Of a stretch of DNA of 64,000 nt, positions 1 through 16,066 are shown piece by piece. Within the stretch, counting starts at the first letter, position 1; every line of letters starts with the position of its first letter. The DNA comes from Panulirus ornatus (lineage: Eukaryota; Arthropoda; Malacostraca; Decapoda; Palinuridae). A program made the position numbers and the translations under genes. The notes beneath the pieces were generated by a model, which made no database searches, had not been told where the DNA came from, and worked only from the letters and a program-made list of their open reading frames with translations. The DNA is taken from positions 3,856,405-3,920,404 of the forward strand of contig NC_092225.1 of NCBI RefSeq assembly GCF_036320965.1, read 5' to 3'.

Positions 1-640
1 TAAAACACTTCATTTCCTCCAGTTCTTCTCCATTCAAAGTTACCTCCCAATTGACTTGACCATCAACCCCACTGTACCTAATAACCTTGCTCTTATTCAT
101 ATTTACTCTTAACTTTCTTCTTTCACACACTTTACCAAACTCAGTCACCAGCTTCTGCAGTTTCTCACATGAATCAGCCACCAGCGCTGTATCATCAGCG
201 AACAACAACTGACTCACTTCCCAAGCTCTCTCATCCCCAACAGACTTCATACTTGCCCCTCTTTCCAAAACTCTTGCATTCACCTCCCTAACAACCCCAT
301 CCATAAACAAATTAAACAACCATGGAGACATAACACACCCCTGCCCCAAACCTACATTCACTGAGAACCAATCACTTTCCTCTCTTCCTACACGTACACA
401 TGACTTACATCCTCGATAAAAACTTTTCACTGCTTCTAACAACTTGCCTCCCACACCATATATTCTTAATACCTTCCACAGAGCATCTCTATCAACTCTA
501 TCATATGCCTTCTCCAGATCCATAAATGCTACATACAAATCCATTTGCTTTTCTAAGTATTTCTCACATACATTTTTCAAAGCAAACACTTGATCCACAC
601 ATCCTCAACCACTTCTGAAACCACACTGCTCTTCCCCAAT
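1..640 (-). mobile_element. RTE-like LINE fragment, reverse transcriptase part
   Basis: The minus strand encodes part of the family RT, from the GEEQCGF region through AYDRVD, GLxQG and FADD to the FRYLG region. It carries an in-frame TGA in the SGRG segment, so it is dead. It runs off the left edge and ends at 640, where PLE sequence begins inside the LINE codons for GEEQ. The same LINE-to-PLE junction recurs at 2934, so this is the first unit of a tandem duplication. Confidence 0.85.
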
Positions 641-811
641 GTTTACCAAATGATGTAAATATGTTTACCAAATGGCGTCCTAGCTTCGTCTCTTCGATGT
701 GTATCAACTGACTATTATATTCCTATCTTGTATCTCCCCTGATGATGTGATTATTACACGAAAGTGCACTTGGGAACTTTTCGTGTTTCATTTTTCCCGT
801 GGACTCATAGG
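641..811 (+). mobile_element. Penelope-like element 3' end fragment
   Basis: Non-coding 3' region of the PLE family, matched by 2935-3105, by the minus strand at 26391-26520 and by the minus strand at 62780-62930. It holds a hammerhead ribozyme motif and ends in (AT)n. The left border lies inside a LINE RT, so only a solo 3' piece is present, comparable to the terminal-repeat pieces known for Penelope elements. Confidence 0.75.
735..775 (+). ncRNA. Hammerhead ribozyme motif (PLE type)
   Basis: Core elements are in the right order. Stem I 5' strand TCCC (735-738) is followed by CTGATGA (739-745), a short stem II (GTG 747-749 with CAC 757-759) and GAA (760-762). A minimal stem III follows (AGT 763-765 with ACT 768-770, loop GC), then T771 as the cleavage-site base and GGGA (772-775), which pairs with TCCC. 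Minimal hammerheads are known from PLEs. Activity is inferred only. Confidence 0.72.
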
Positions 812-812
812 A

Positions 813-1250
<438 letters not shown>

Positions 1251-1251
1251 T

Positions 1252-1274
1252 CATATATATATATATATATATAT
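1252..1274. repeat. Short (AT)n tract
   Basis: About 23 bp of AT. The matching tract in the next tandem unit (3523-3604) is about 82 bp, so array length diverged after the duplication. Confidence 0.9.
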
Positions 1275-1275
1275 T

Positions 1276-2934
1276 TTACTTATATTTATTTTGCTTTGTC
1301 GCCCTCTCTCGCGTTTGCGAGGTAGCGCAAGGAAACAGACGATAGACATGGCCCAACCCAGCCCAATACACATGTATATACATACACGTCCACACACGCA
1401 AATATACATACCTATACATCTCAATGTATACATATATATATACACACAGACACATACATATATACCCATTCACACAATTCACACTGTCTGCCTTTATTCA
1501 TTTCCATCGCCACCTCGCCACACATGGAATACCATCCCCCTCCCCCTCATGTGTGCGAGGTAGCGCTAGGAAAAGACAACAAAGGCCCCATTCGTTCACA
1601 CTTAGTCTCTAGCTGTAATGCAATAATGCTCGAAACCACAGCTCCCTTTCCACATCAAGGCCCTACACAACTTTCCATGGTTTACCACAGACGCTTCATA
1701 TGCCCTGATTCAATCCACTGACAGCACGTCAACAACGGTATACCACATCGATCCAATTCACTCTATTTCTTGCCCGCCTTTCACCCTCCTTCATGTTCAG
1801 GCCCCGATCACTCAAAATCTTTTTCACTCCATCTGTCCACCTCCAGTTTGGTCTCCCACTTTTCCTCGTTCACTCCAGCTCCGACACATATATCCTCTTG
1901 GTCAATCTTTCCTCACTCTTTCTCTCCATGTGCCCAAACCATTTCAAAACAACTTCTGCTCTCTCAACCACGTTCTTTTTATTTCCACACATCTCTCTTA
2001 CCCTTACATTACTTTCTCGATCAAACCACCTCACACCACATATTGTCCTCAAACATCACATTTCTAGCACATCCACCCTCCTGCGCACAACTCTATCCAT
2101 AGCCCACGCCTCGCAACCATACAACATTGATGAAACCACTACTCCTTCAAACATACCTATTTTTGCTTTCCGAGATAATGTTATCGACTTCCACACATTC
2201 TTCAAGGCTCCCAGGATTTTCGCCCCCTCCCTTACCCTATGATTCACTTCCGCTTCCATGGTTCCATTTGCTGCCAGATCCACTCCCATATATCTCAAAC
2301 ACTTTACTTCCTCCTGTTTTTCTCCATTCAAACTTACCTCCCAATTGACTTGACCCTCAACACTACTGTACCTAATAACCTTGCTCATATTCACATTTAC
2401 TCTTAACTTTCTTCTTTCACACACTTTATCAAACTCAGTCACCAGCGTCTGCAGTTTTTCACATGAATCAGCCACCAGCGCTGTATCATCAGCGAACAAA
2501 AACTGACTCACTTCCCAAGCTCTCTCATCCACAACAGACTTCATACTTGTCCCTCTTTCCAAAACTCTTGCATTCTCCTCCCTAACAACACCATCCATAA
2601 ACAAATTAAACAACCATGGAGACATCACACACCCCTGCCGCAAACCTACATTCACTGAGAACCAATCACTTTCTTCTCTTCCTACTCGTACACATGCCTT
2701 ACATCCTCGATAAAAACTTTTCACTGCTTCTAACAACTTGCCTCCCACACCATATATTCTTAATACCTTCCACAGAGCATCTCTATCAACTCTATCATAT
2801 GCCTTCTCCAGATCCATAAATGCTACATACAAATCCATTTGCTTTTCTAAGTATTTCTCACATACATTCTTCAAAGCAAACACCTGATCCACACATCCTA
2901 TACCACTTCTGAAACCACACTGCTCTTCCCCAAT
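1276..2934 (-). mobile_element. RTE-like LINE, 5' side replaced by PLE
   Basis: Minus-strand LINE with a complete long 3' UTR (1276-1728) and the 3' half of the ORF. It is broken at 2934 in the RT, where the PLE 3' fragment abuts it at the same base as at 640. It is the second unit of the 2.33-kb tandem duplication. Confidence 0.88.
1729..2934 (-). pseudogene. LINE reverse transcriptase C-terminal half
   Basis: Reads [18 protein letters not shown] and [11 protein letters not shown] (FADD catalytic motif), then the C-terminal [16 protein letters not shown] and [14 protein letters not shown] region. The frame is open from 2892 to about 2056, then a stop separates the C-terminal block at 2052-1870. 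The endonuclease and the RT N-terminus are missing. By family comparison this is an RTE-type RT remnant that cannot work alone. Confidence 0.85.
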
Positions 2935-3105
2935 GTTTACTAAATGGTGTAAACATGTTTACCAAATGGCGTCCTAGCTTCGTCTCCTCGATGTGTATCA
3001 ACTGACTATTATATTCCTCTCTTGTATCTCCCCTGATGATGTGATTATTACACGAAAGTGCACTTGGGAACTTTTCGTGTTTCATTTTCCCCGTGGACTC
3101 ATAGG
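2935..3105 (+). mobile_element. Penelope-like element 3' end fragment, second copy
   Basis: Second tandem copy of the solo PLE 3' piece at 641-811, offset by about 2.29 kb. It carries the same hammerhead motif and again runs into (AT)n. Confidence 0.75.
3029..3069 (+). ncRNA. Hammerhead ribozyme motif (PLE type)
   Basis: Same core as at 735-775: TCCC stem I strand 3029-3032, CTGATGA from 3033, short stem II, GAAA, stem III with a GC loop, cleavage-site T3065, then GGGA 3066-3069. Confidence 0.72.
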
Positions 3106-3110
3106 AATAT

Positions 3111-3111
<1 letters not shown>

Positions 3112-3199
<88 letters not shown>
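3112..3199. repeat. (AT)n microsatellite
   Basis: Pure AT tract, counterpart of 813-921 in the tandem duplication. Confidence 0.97.
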
Positions 3200-3202
<3 letters not shown>

Positions 3203-3522
3203 TTATTCATTATGCTTGTCGCTGTGTTCCGCGTTGGCGCGGTAGCGCAAGGAAACAGACGAAAGAATGGCACAACCCGCCCAGATACTCATGTATATAC
3301 ATACACGTCCACACACGCAAATATACATACCTATATATCTCAATGTACACATATATATACACAGAGAGACATATACAAATATACACATGTACATAATTCA
3401 CACTGTCCGCCTTTATTTGTTCACATCGCCACCTCGCTACACATGGAATAACAACCACCTCGCCCTTCCTGTGTGCGAGGTAACGCTATGAAAAGACACC
3501 AAAGGTCCCATTCGTTCACACT
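3200..3522 (-). mobile_element. RTE-like LINE 3' tail only (long form), second copy
   Basis: Duplicate of 922-1250. The 3' hairpin here reads GGCGCGGTAGCGC instead of GGCGAGATAGCGC, so the two copies have drifted after duplication. Confidence 0.85.
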
Positions 3523-3523
3523 C

Positions 3524-3604
<81 letters not shown>
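3523..3604. repeat. (AT)n microsatellite
   Basis: AT tract between two LINE 3' tails. Confidence 0.97.
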
Positions 3605-3608
<4 letters not shown>

Positions 3609-4060
3609 ATTTATATTTATTTTGCTTTGTCGCCCTCTCTCGCGTTTGCGAGGTAGCGCAAGGAAACAGACGATAGACATGGCCCAACCCAGCCCAATAC
3701 AGATGTATATACATACACGTCCACACACGCAAATATACATACCTATACATCTCAATGTACACATATATATATACACACAGACACATACATATATACCCAT
3801 TCACACAATTCACACTGTCTGCCTTTATTCATTTCCATCGCCACCTCGCCACACATGGAATACCATCCCCCTCCCCCCTCATGTGTGCGAGGTAGCGCTA
3901 GGAAAAGACATCAAAGGCCCCATTCGTTCACACTTACTCTCTAGCTGTAATGCAATAATGCTCGAAACCACAATTCCCTTTCCACATCAAGGCCCTACAC
4001 AACTTTCCATGGTTTACCACAGACGCTTCATATGCCCTGATTCAATCCACTGACAGCACG

Positions 4061-5637
4061 TCAACAACGGTATACCACATCGATCCAATTCACTCTATTT
4101 CTTGCCCGCCTTTCACCCTCCTTCATGTTCAGGCCCCGATCACTCAAAATCTTTTTCACTCCATCTTTCCACCTCCAGTTTGGTCTCCCACTTCTCCTCG
4201 TTCACTCCACCTCTGACACATATATCCTCTTGGTCAATCTTTCCTCACTCATTCTCTCCATGTGCCCAAACCATTTCAAAACACCTTCTGCTCTCTCAGC
4301 CACGTTCTTTTTATTTCCACACATATCTCTTACCCTTACATTACTTTCTCGATCAAACCACCTCACACCACATATTGTCCTCAAACATCACATTTCTAGC
4401 ACATCCACCCTCCTGCGCACAACTCTATCCATAGCCCACGCCTCGCAACCATACAACATTGATGAAACCACTACTCCTTCAAACATACCCATTTTTGCTT
4501 TCCGAGATAATGTTATCGACTTCCACACATTCTTCAAGGCTCCCAGGATTTTCGCCCCCTCCCTTACCCTATGATTCACTTCCGCTTCCATGGTTCCATT
4601 TGCTGCCAGATCCACTCCCATATATCTAAAACACTTTACTTCCTCCAGTTTTTCTCCATTCAAACTTACCTCCCAATTGACTTGACCCTCAACACTACTG
4701 TACCTAATAACCTTGCTCATATTCACATTTACTCTTAACTTTCTTCTTTCACACACTTTACCAAACTCAGTCACCAGCGTCTGCAGTTTTTCACATGAAT
4801 CAGCCACCAGCGCTGTATCATCAGCGAACAAAAACTGACTCACTTCCCAAGCTCTCTCATCCACAACAGACTTCATACTTGTCCCTCTTTCCAAAACTCT
4901 TGCATTCACCTCCCTAACAACACCATCCATAAACAAATTAAACAACCATGGAGACATCACTCACCCCTGCCGCAAACCTACATTCACTGAGAACCAATCA
5001 CTTTCCTCTCTTCCTACACGTACACATGCCTTACATCCTCGATAAAAACTTTTCACTGCTTCTAACAACTTGCTTCCCACACAATATATTCGTAATACCT
5101 TCCACAGAGCATCTCTATCAACTCTATCATATGCCTTCTCCAGATCCATAAATGCTACATACAAATCCATTTGCTTTTCTAAGTATTTCTCACATACATT
5201 CCTCAAAGGAAACACCTGCTCCACACATCCTCTACCACTTCTGAAACCACACTGCTCTTCCCCAATCTGATGGTCTGTACATGCCTTCACCCTCTCAATC
5301 AATACGCTCCCATATGATTTACCAGGAATATTCAACAAACTTATATCTCTGTAATTTCAGCACTCACTCTTATCCCCTTTGCCTTTGTACATTGGCACTA
5401 TACACGCATTCCGCCAATCCTCAGGCACCACACCATGAGTCATACATACATTAAATAACCTTACCAACCAGTCAACAATACAGTCACCCCCTTTTTTAAT
5501 AGATTCCACTGCAATAAAATCCAAACCTGCTGCCTTGCCAGCTTTCATCTTCCACAAAGCTTTCACTACCTCTTCTCTGTGTACCAAATCATTTTCCCTA
5601 ACCCTCTCACTTTGCACACCACCTCGACCAAAACACC
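4061..5637 (-). pseudogene. LINE RT, body of 5'-inverted copy
   Basis: The frame covers CFGRGG, KALWKMKAGKAAGLD, the RT fingers (GDKSEC then a stop in place of the NYRGISLLS run), [21 protein letters not shown] and the C-terminal basic region. Stops and frame breaks lie near 4385, 4961 and 5350. It is a dead copy of the long-tailed subfamily. Confidence 0.85.
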
Positions 5638-5644
5638 AAAACAT

Positions 5645-9457
<3,813 letters not shown>

Positions 9458-10995
9458 TCAAATGATTTGGTATACAGAGAAGACGTAGTAAAAGCTTTGC
9501 GGAAGATTAAAGCCGGCAAGGCAGCAGGTTTGGATGGTATTGCAGTGGAATCCTTTAAAAATGGGGGTGACTGTATTATTGACTGGTTGGTAAGGTTATT
9601 TAATGTATGTATGACTCATGGTGAGGTGCCTGAGGATTGGCGGAATGCGTGCGTAGTGCCATTGTACAAAGGCAAAGGGGATAAGAGTGAGTGCTCAAAT
9701 TATAGAGGTATAAGTTTGTTGAGTATTCCTGGTAAATTATTTGGGAGGGTATTGATTGAGAGAGTGAAGGCATGTACAGAGCATCAGATTGGGGAAGAGC
9801 AGTGTGGTTTCAGAAGTGGTAGAGGATGTGTGGATCAGGTGTTTGCTTTGAAGAATGTATGTGAGAAATACTTAGAAATGCAAATGGATTTGTATGTAGC
9901 ATTTATGGATCTGGAGAAGGCATATGATAGAGTTGATAGAGATGCTCTGTGAAAGGTTTTAAGAATGTATGGTGCGAGAGGCAAGTTGTTAGAAGCAGTG
10001 AAAAGTTTTTATCGAGGGTGTAAGGCATGTGTACGTGTAGGAAGAGAGGAAAGTGATTGGTTCTCAGTGAATGTAGGTTTGCGGCAGGGGTGTGTGATGT
10101 CTCCATGGTTGTTTGATTTATTTATGGATGGGGTTGTTAGGGAGGTGAATGCAAGAGTTTTGGAAAAAGGGGCAAGTATGAAGTCTGTTGGGGATGAGAG
10201 AGCTTGGGATGTGAGTCAGTTGTTGTTCGCTGATGATACAGCACTAGTGGCTGATTCATGTGAGAAACTGCAGAAGCTGGTGACTGAGTTTGGTAAAGTG
10301 TGTGAAAGAAGAAAGTAAAGAGTAAATGTGAATAAGAGCAAGGTAATTAGGTACAGTAGGGTTGAGGGTCAAGTCAATTGGGAGGTAAGTTTGAATGGAG
10401 AAAAACTGGAGGAAGTAAAGTGTTTTAGATATCTGGGAGTGGATCTGGCAGCGGATGGAACCATTTAAGCGTCAGTGGATCATAGGTGGGGTAGGGGGTG
10501 AAAATCCTGGGAGCCTTGAATAATGTGTGGAAGTCGAGAACATTATCTCGGAAAGCAAAAATGGGTATGTTTGAAGGAATAGTGGTTCCAACAATGTTGT
10601 ATGGTTGCGAGGCGTGGGCTATGGATAGAGTTGTGTGCAGGAGGATGGATGTGCTGGATATGAGATGTTTGAGGACAATATGTGGTGGGAGGTGGTTTGA
10701 TCGAATAAGTAACGTAAGGGTAAGAGAGATGTATGGAAATAAAAAGAGCGTGGTTGAGAGAGCAGAAGAGGGTGTTTTGAAATAGTTTGGGCACATGGAG
10801 AGAATGAGTGAGGAAAGATTGACCAAGAGGATATATGTGTCGGAGGTGGAGGGAACGAGGAGAAGTGGGAGACCAAATTGGAGGTGGAAAGATGGAGTGA
10901 AAAAGATTTTGTGTGATCGGGGCCTGAACATGCAGGAGGGTGAAAGGAGGGCAAGGAATAGAGTGAATTGGATCGATGGGGTATACCGGGGTTGA
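9458..10995 (+). pseudogene. LINE reverse transcriptase, stop-interrupted
   Basis: Reads the RT from KAGKAAGLDGIAV through [38 protein letters not shown] and [11 protein letters not shown] to [16 protein letters not shown]. Damage: TGG to TGA after RDAL (about 9950), a TAA near 10316, TAA near 10467 and a TAG before FGHMER (about 10783). The endonuclease is absent. It is damaged but still easy to align, so not very old. Confidence 0.87.
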
Positions 10996-11190
10996 CGTGC
11001 TGTCAGTGGATTGAATCAGGGCATGTGAAACGTCTGGGGTAAACCATGGAAAGCTCTGTAGGTATGTATATTTGCGTGTGTGGACGTATGTATATACATG
11101 TGTATGGGGGTGGGTTGGGCCATTTCTTTCGTCTGTTTCCTTGCGCTACCTCGCAAACGCGGGAGACAGCGACAAAGCGAAAAAAAAATA
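9458..11190 (+). mobile_element. RTE-like LINE, 5'-truncated, short-tail subfamily
   Basis: Plus-strand copy starting at the codons for NDLVYREDVVKAL and ending with the short 3' UTR (10996-11190): GGGTAAACCATGGAAAGCTC followed directly by the TGTAGGTATG stretch, then the 3' hairpin and an A-rich end passing into (AT)n. Confidence 0.88.
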
Positions 11191-11192
11191 AT

Positions 11193-11305
<113 letters not shown>

Positions 11306-11310
11306 GCATA

Positions 11311-13702
11311 TGGGGTGTTCAGTGTTGTAAATGGAAATGGAAAAAACATTGTAGATTTGTGTAGTGAAAAAGGACTGGTGATTGGTAATACGTGTTTTAA
11401 AAAGAGATACTCATAAATATTCGTATAGAAGTAGGAGAGATGATCAGATAACGTTATTTTGTTATGTCTTAATTAATAGGTGCGTGAGAGAGAGAGTTTT
11501 GGCTGCTAATATGCTGAGTGTTGCAACTGGAGATATGTCTGATTATTATCTTGTGGAGGTGAAGGTGAGGATTTGTAGATGTTTTTAAGAAAAGAAGAGA
11601 GAATGTGGGAGTGAAGAGAGTGGTTAGAGTAAGTAAGCTTGAGAAGGGAACTTGTATGAGGAAGTACCAGGAGAGACTGAGTGCACAATGGATAAAGGTG
11701 AGCAAAGTACGTAAGGAGAGTGGTGGAGAAATGGGATGTATTTTGGGAAGCAGTGATGGCATATGCAAAAGATGCTGATAGCATGAGAAGCGTGGGATAT
11801 GGGCAGATCAGAAAGGGCAGTCAGTGGTTGGATTAAGATGTAAGGGTATTAGTGAAAGAGAAGAGAGTCATTTGGACAAATTTTGCAAGGAATTTGTGCA
11901 AATGACTCGGAGATGTATAAGAGAAAGAGGCAGGAGGCCAAGAGAGAGGTGCATGAGGTGAAAAAGAGTGCAAATGAAAGTTAAGGTGAGAGAGTATCAT
12001 TGAAATATAGGTAGAATAAAAAAAATGGTTTGGAAGGAGGTAGAGAATGTGCGTAAGACAAGAAAACAATTGGGAATATCGGTGAAAGGGGCTAATGGGG
12101 AGGTGATAACAAGTAGTAGTGATGTGAGAAGGAGATGGAGTGAGTAATTTGAAGGTTTGTTGAATGTGTTTCATGATAGAGTGGCAGATATAGTGTGTTT
12201 TGGTCGAGGTGGTGTGCGAAGTGAGAGGGTTAAGGAGAATAATTTGGTAAACAGAGAAGTAGTAAGAACTTTGCGGAAGATGAAACCCGGCAAAGCAGCG
12301 GATTTTGAAGGTATTGCATTGGAATTTATCAAAAAAAGGGGATGTCTGAGTTGTTGACTGGTTGGTAAGGATATTTCATGCATATATGACTCATGGTGAA
12401 TGCTCAAATTACAGAGGTGTAAGTTTGATGAGTATTCCCGGAAAATTATATTGGAGGGTATTGATTGAGAAGGTAAAAGCATGTACAGAGATTCAGATTG
12501 GGGAAGAGCAGTTTGGTTTTAGAAGTGGTAAAGGATGAGTGGATCAGGTGTTTGCTTTGAAGCATATATGTTAGAAATACTTAGAAAAGAAAATGGATAT
12601 CCATATAGCATTTATGGATCTGGAGAAGGCATGTGACAGAGTTGATAGAGATGCTCTGTGAAAGGTATTCAAAATATATTGTGTGGCAGACAAGCTCCTA
12701 CAAGCAGTAAAAAGTTTTTATCAAGGATGTAAGGTATGTGTGAGAGTAGGAAGAGAGGAAAGTGATTGGTTCTCAGTCAATGTTGGTTTGCGGCAGGGAT
12801 GCGCAATGTCTCCCTGGTTGTTTAATTTGTTTATGGATGTGGTTGTTAGGGAGGTGAATGCAAGAGTTTTAGAGAGAGGCCAAGTATGCAGTATGTTGTG
12901 GATGAGAGAGCATAGGAAGTGAGTCAGTTGTTGTTTGCTTATGATACAGCGCTAGTAGCTGATTCGTGTGAGAAACTGCAGAAGCTGGTGACTGAGTTTG
13001 GTAAAGATTTTGAAAGAAGAAAGCTGAGAGTAAATGTGAATAAGAGCAAGGTTAGTAGGTACAGTAGAGTTGAAGGACAAGTCAACTGGGAGGCAAGTTT
13101 GAGTGGAGAAAATCTGAAGTAAGTGAACTGTTTTAGATACCTGAAAGTGGACTTGGCAGTGGATGGAACCATGGAAGAGGAAGTGAGTCACAGGGTGGGG
13201 GAGGGGGCGAATGTTCTGGAGGCGGTGAAAAATGTGTAGAAGGCGAGAACATTATCTCGGAAAGGAAAAAAGGGTATGTTTGAAGGAATAGTGGCTCCTA
13301 CAACGTTATATGGTTGCGAGGCATGTACTCTAGGTAGAGTTGTGCGGAGGAGGGTGCATGTGTTGGAAATGACATGTTTGAGAACAATGTTTGGTGTGAG
13401 ATGGGTTGATCGAGTAAGTAATGAAAGTGTAAGAGAGATGTGCGGTAAGAAAATGAGTGTTGCTGAAAAAACAAACGAGGGTGTTTTGAAATGTTTTGGT
13501 AACAGGGAGAGAATGAGTGAGGAAAGATTGACAACGGGGATATATATATGTCAGAGGTGGAGGGAACGAGTAATAGTGGGAGATGAAATTTTAGATGGAA
13601 AGATAAAGTGAAAAAGATTTTGAGCGATTGGGGACTGAACATGTAGAGGGGTGAAAGTTGTTCAAGGATTAGATTGAATTGGAATGATTTAGTATACCGG
13701 GT
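11311..13702 (+). pseudogene. LINE EN/RT remnant with many stops
   Basis: Fragments remain of the endonuclease (CVRERVLAANML, MSDYYLVEVKV at 11382-11588), the linker (12157-12357), [18 protein letters not shown] (12683-12922), [13 protein letters not shown] (12919-13122) and the C-terminal region (13276-13611). FADD has become FAYD, which loses a catalytic aspartate. Part of the RT finger region around 12395 is deleted. Confidence 0.82.
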
Positions 13703-14117
13703 TGACGTACAGTCAATGGATTGAACCAGAGCATGTGAAGAGTTTGGCGTAAGCCTTGGAAAATTTTGTGGTGCCTGGAAGTGGAAAGGGAGCTATGGTT
13801 TCGGTGCATTATGCATGACAGATAGAGACTAAATAGAGACAGATAGAGTGTGAACGAATGTTTCCCGTATTCTTCCTCATTTCATATGTGGTGGGGTGGC
13901 GACGAAAATGAATAAAGGCAGCAAGTGTGAATTAAACATATGTGTATATATTTATATGTCTGTGTGTGTATATATATGAATTCGTTGAGATGTATAGGTA
14001 TGTATATGTGCCCACCCACATGTGTATGCGGGTGGGCTAGCCCACGTGCTTTCGTCAGTTTCCTTGCGCTGCCTCGCTAACGCAGGAGACAACGATAAAG
14101 TATAATGGAATAGAATG

Positions 14118-14118
<1 letters not shown>
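11311..14118 (+). mobile_element. RTE-like LINE, old and strongly decayed
   Basis: Plus-strand copy starting at GVFSVVNG in the endonuclease, the same 5' breakpoint as 5645, and ending with a diverged long 3' UTR (about 13700-14105). It is the most mutated copy in the window. Confidence 0.82.

Positions 14119-14191
<73 letters not shown>
14119..14191. repeat. (AT)n microsatellite
   Basis: Pure AT between an old LINE tail and the 3' end of a non-autonomous element. Confidence 0.97.
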
Positions 14192-14195
<4 letters not shown>

Positions 14196-14431
14196 TCTTT
14201 CTTTCTTTCAAACTATTCGCCATTTCCCGCGTTAGCGAGGTAGCGTTAAGAACAGAGAACTGGGCCTTTGAGGGAATATCCTCACTTGGCCGCCTTCTCT
14301 GTTCCTTTTTTTAGAAAATTAAAAAAAAATAATGAGAGGGGAGGATTTCCAGCCCCCCGCTCCCTCCCCTTTTAGTCGCCTTCTACGACACGCAGGGAAT
14401 ACGTGGAAAGTATTCTTTCTCCCCTATCCCG

Positions 14432-14437
<6 letters not shown>
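14196..14437 (-). mobile_element. Non-autonomous RTE-derived element (SINE-like)
   Basis: Complete minus-strand copy. In sense it starts with the LINE 5' module (here TCCCTCGGGATAGGGG, with the GTCG/CGAC hairpin) and a CTCCCCTC tract. A central GGAACAGAGAAGG...GGCC...CAAAGGCCCAGTTCTCTG part follows, then a 3' hairpin of the LINE type (CTCGC-TAAC-GCGGG) and a GAAAG-rich end. It is flanked by (AT)n on both sides and has no ORF. Confidence 0.8.
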
Positions 14438-14801
<364 letters not shown>

Positions 14802-14803
14802 AT

Positions 14804-15850
14804 GTGGAAGGTATTAAGAATATATGGTGTGGGAGGCAAGTTGTTAGAAGCAGCGAAAAGTTTTTATCGAGGATGTAAGGCATGTGTACGTGTAGGAAGA
14901 GAGGAATGTGATTGGTTCTCAGTAAATGTAGGTTTGCGGCAGGGGTGTCTGATGTCTCCATGGTTGTTTAATTTGTTTATGGATGGGGTTGTTAGGGAGG
15001 TGAATGCAAGAGTTTTGGAAAGAGGGGCAAGTATGAAGTCTGTTGGGGATGAGAGAGCTTGGGAAGTGAGTCAGTTGTTGTTCGCTGATGATACAGCGCT
15101 GGTGGCTGATTCATGTGAGAAACTGCAGAAGCTGGTGACTGAGTTTGGTAAAGTGTGTGGAAGAAGAAAGTTAAGAGTAAATGTGAATAAGAGCAAGGTT
15201 ATTAGGTACAGTAGGGTTGAGGGTCAAGTCAATTGGGAGGTGAGTTTGAATGGAGAAAAACTGGAGGAAGTGAAGTGTTTTAGATATCTGGGAGTGGATC
15301 TGGCAGTGGATGGAACCATGGAAGCGGAAGTGGATCATAGGGTGGGGGAGGGGCCAAAATTCTGGGGGCCTTGAAGAATGTGTGGAAGTCGAGAACATTA
15401 TCTCGGAAAGCAAAAATGGGTATGTTTGAAGGAATAGTGGTTCAAACAATGTTGTATGGTTGCGATGCGTGGGCTATGGATAGAGTTGTGCGCAGGAGGA
15501 TGGATGTGCTGGAAATGAGATGTTTCAGGACAATGTGTGGTGTGAGGTGGTTTGATCGATTGAGTAACGTAAGGGTAAGAGAGATGTGTGGAAATAAAAA
15601 GAGCGTGGTTGAGAGAGCAGAAGAGGGTGTTTTGAAGTGGTTTGGGCACATGGAGAGAATGAGTGAGGAAAGATTGACCAAGAGGATATATGTGTCGGAG
15701 GTGGAGGGAACGAGGAGAAGAGGGAGACCAAATTGGAGGTGGAAAGATGGAGTGGAAAAGATTTTGTGTGATCGGGGCCTGAACATGCAGGAGGGTGAAA
15801 GGAGGGCAAGGAATAGAGTGAATTGGAGCGATGTGGTATACCGGGGTTGA
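14804..15850 (+). pseudogene. LINE RT C-terminal half, one frameshift
   Basis: Open from [10 protein letters not shown] through [18 protein letters not shown] and [13 protein letters not shown] to [13 protein letters not shown] one-base loss near 15352 (VGEGPKFWGP) shifts the frame, and the rest ([16 protein letters not shown] to DVVYRG, stop 15848-15850) is open in another frame. It is otherwise well preserved. Confidence 0.88.
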
Positions 15851-16040
15851 CGTGCTGTCAGTGGATTGAATCAAGGCATGTGAAGCGTCTGGGGTAAACC
15901 ATGGAAAGCTGTGTAGGTATGTATATTTGCGTGTGTGGACGTATGTATATACATGTGTATGGGGGGGGGTTGGGCCATTTCTTTCGTCTGTTTGCTTGCG
16001 CTACCTCGCAAACGCGGGAGACAGCGACAAAGTATAAAAA
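14804..16040 (+). mobile_element. RTE-like LINE, 5'-truncated, short-tail
   Basis: Starts in (AT)n at the codons for [14 protein letters not shown] and ends with a short 3' UTR (15851-16040) and an A-rich tail. Another LINE 5' module begins only about 26 bp later at 16067. Confidence 0.9.
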
Positions 16041-16066
16041 AAAAGAAAAAAAATATATATATATGT

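Noticed and set aside
1680..1725. Possible tRNA-type B box (TTCAATCC) and A-box-like GTAGCGCAAGG in LINE 3' tails
   Set aside because: No cloverleaf can be drawn, the spacing is wrong for an RNA polymerase III promoter, and the motifs lie in the LINE 3' UTR. Resemblance is by chance.
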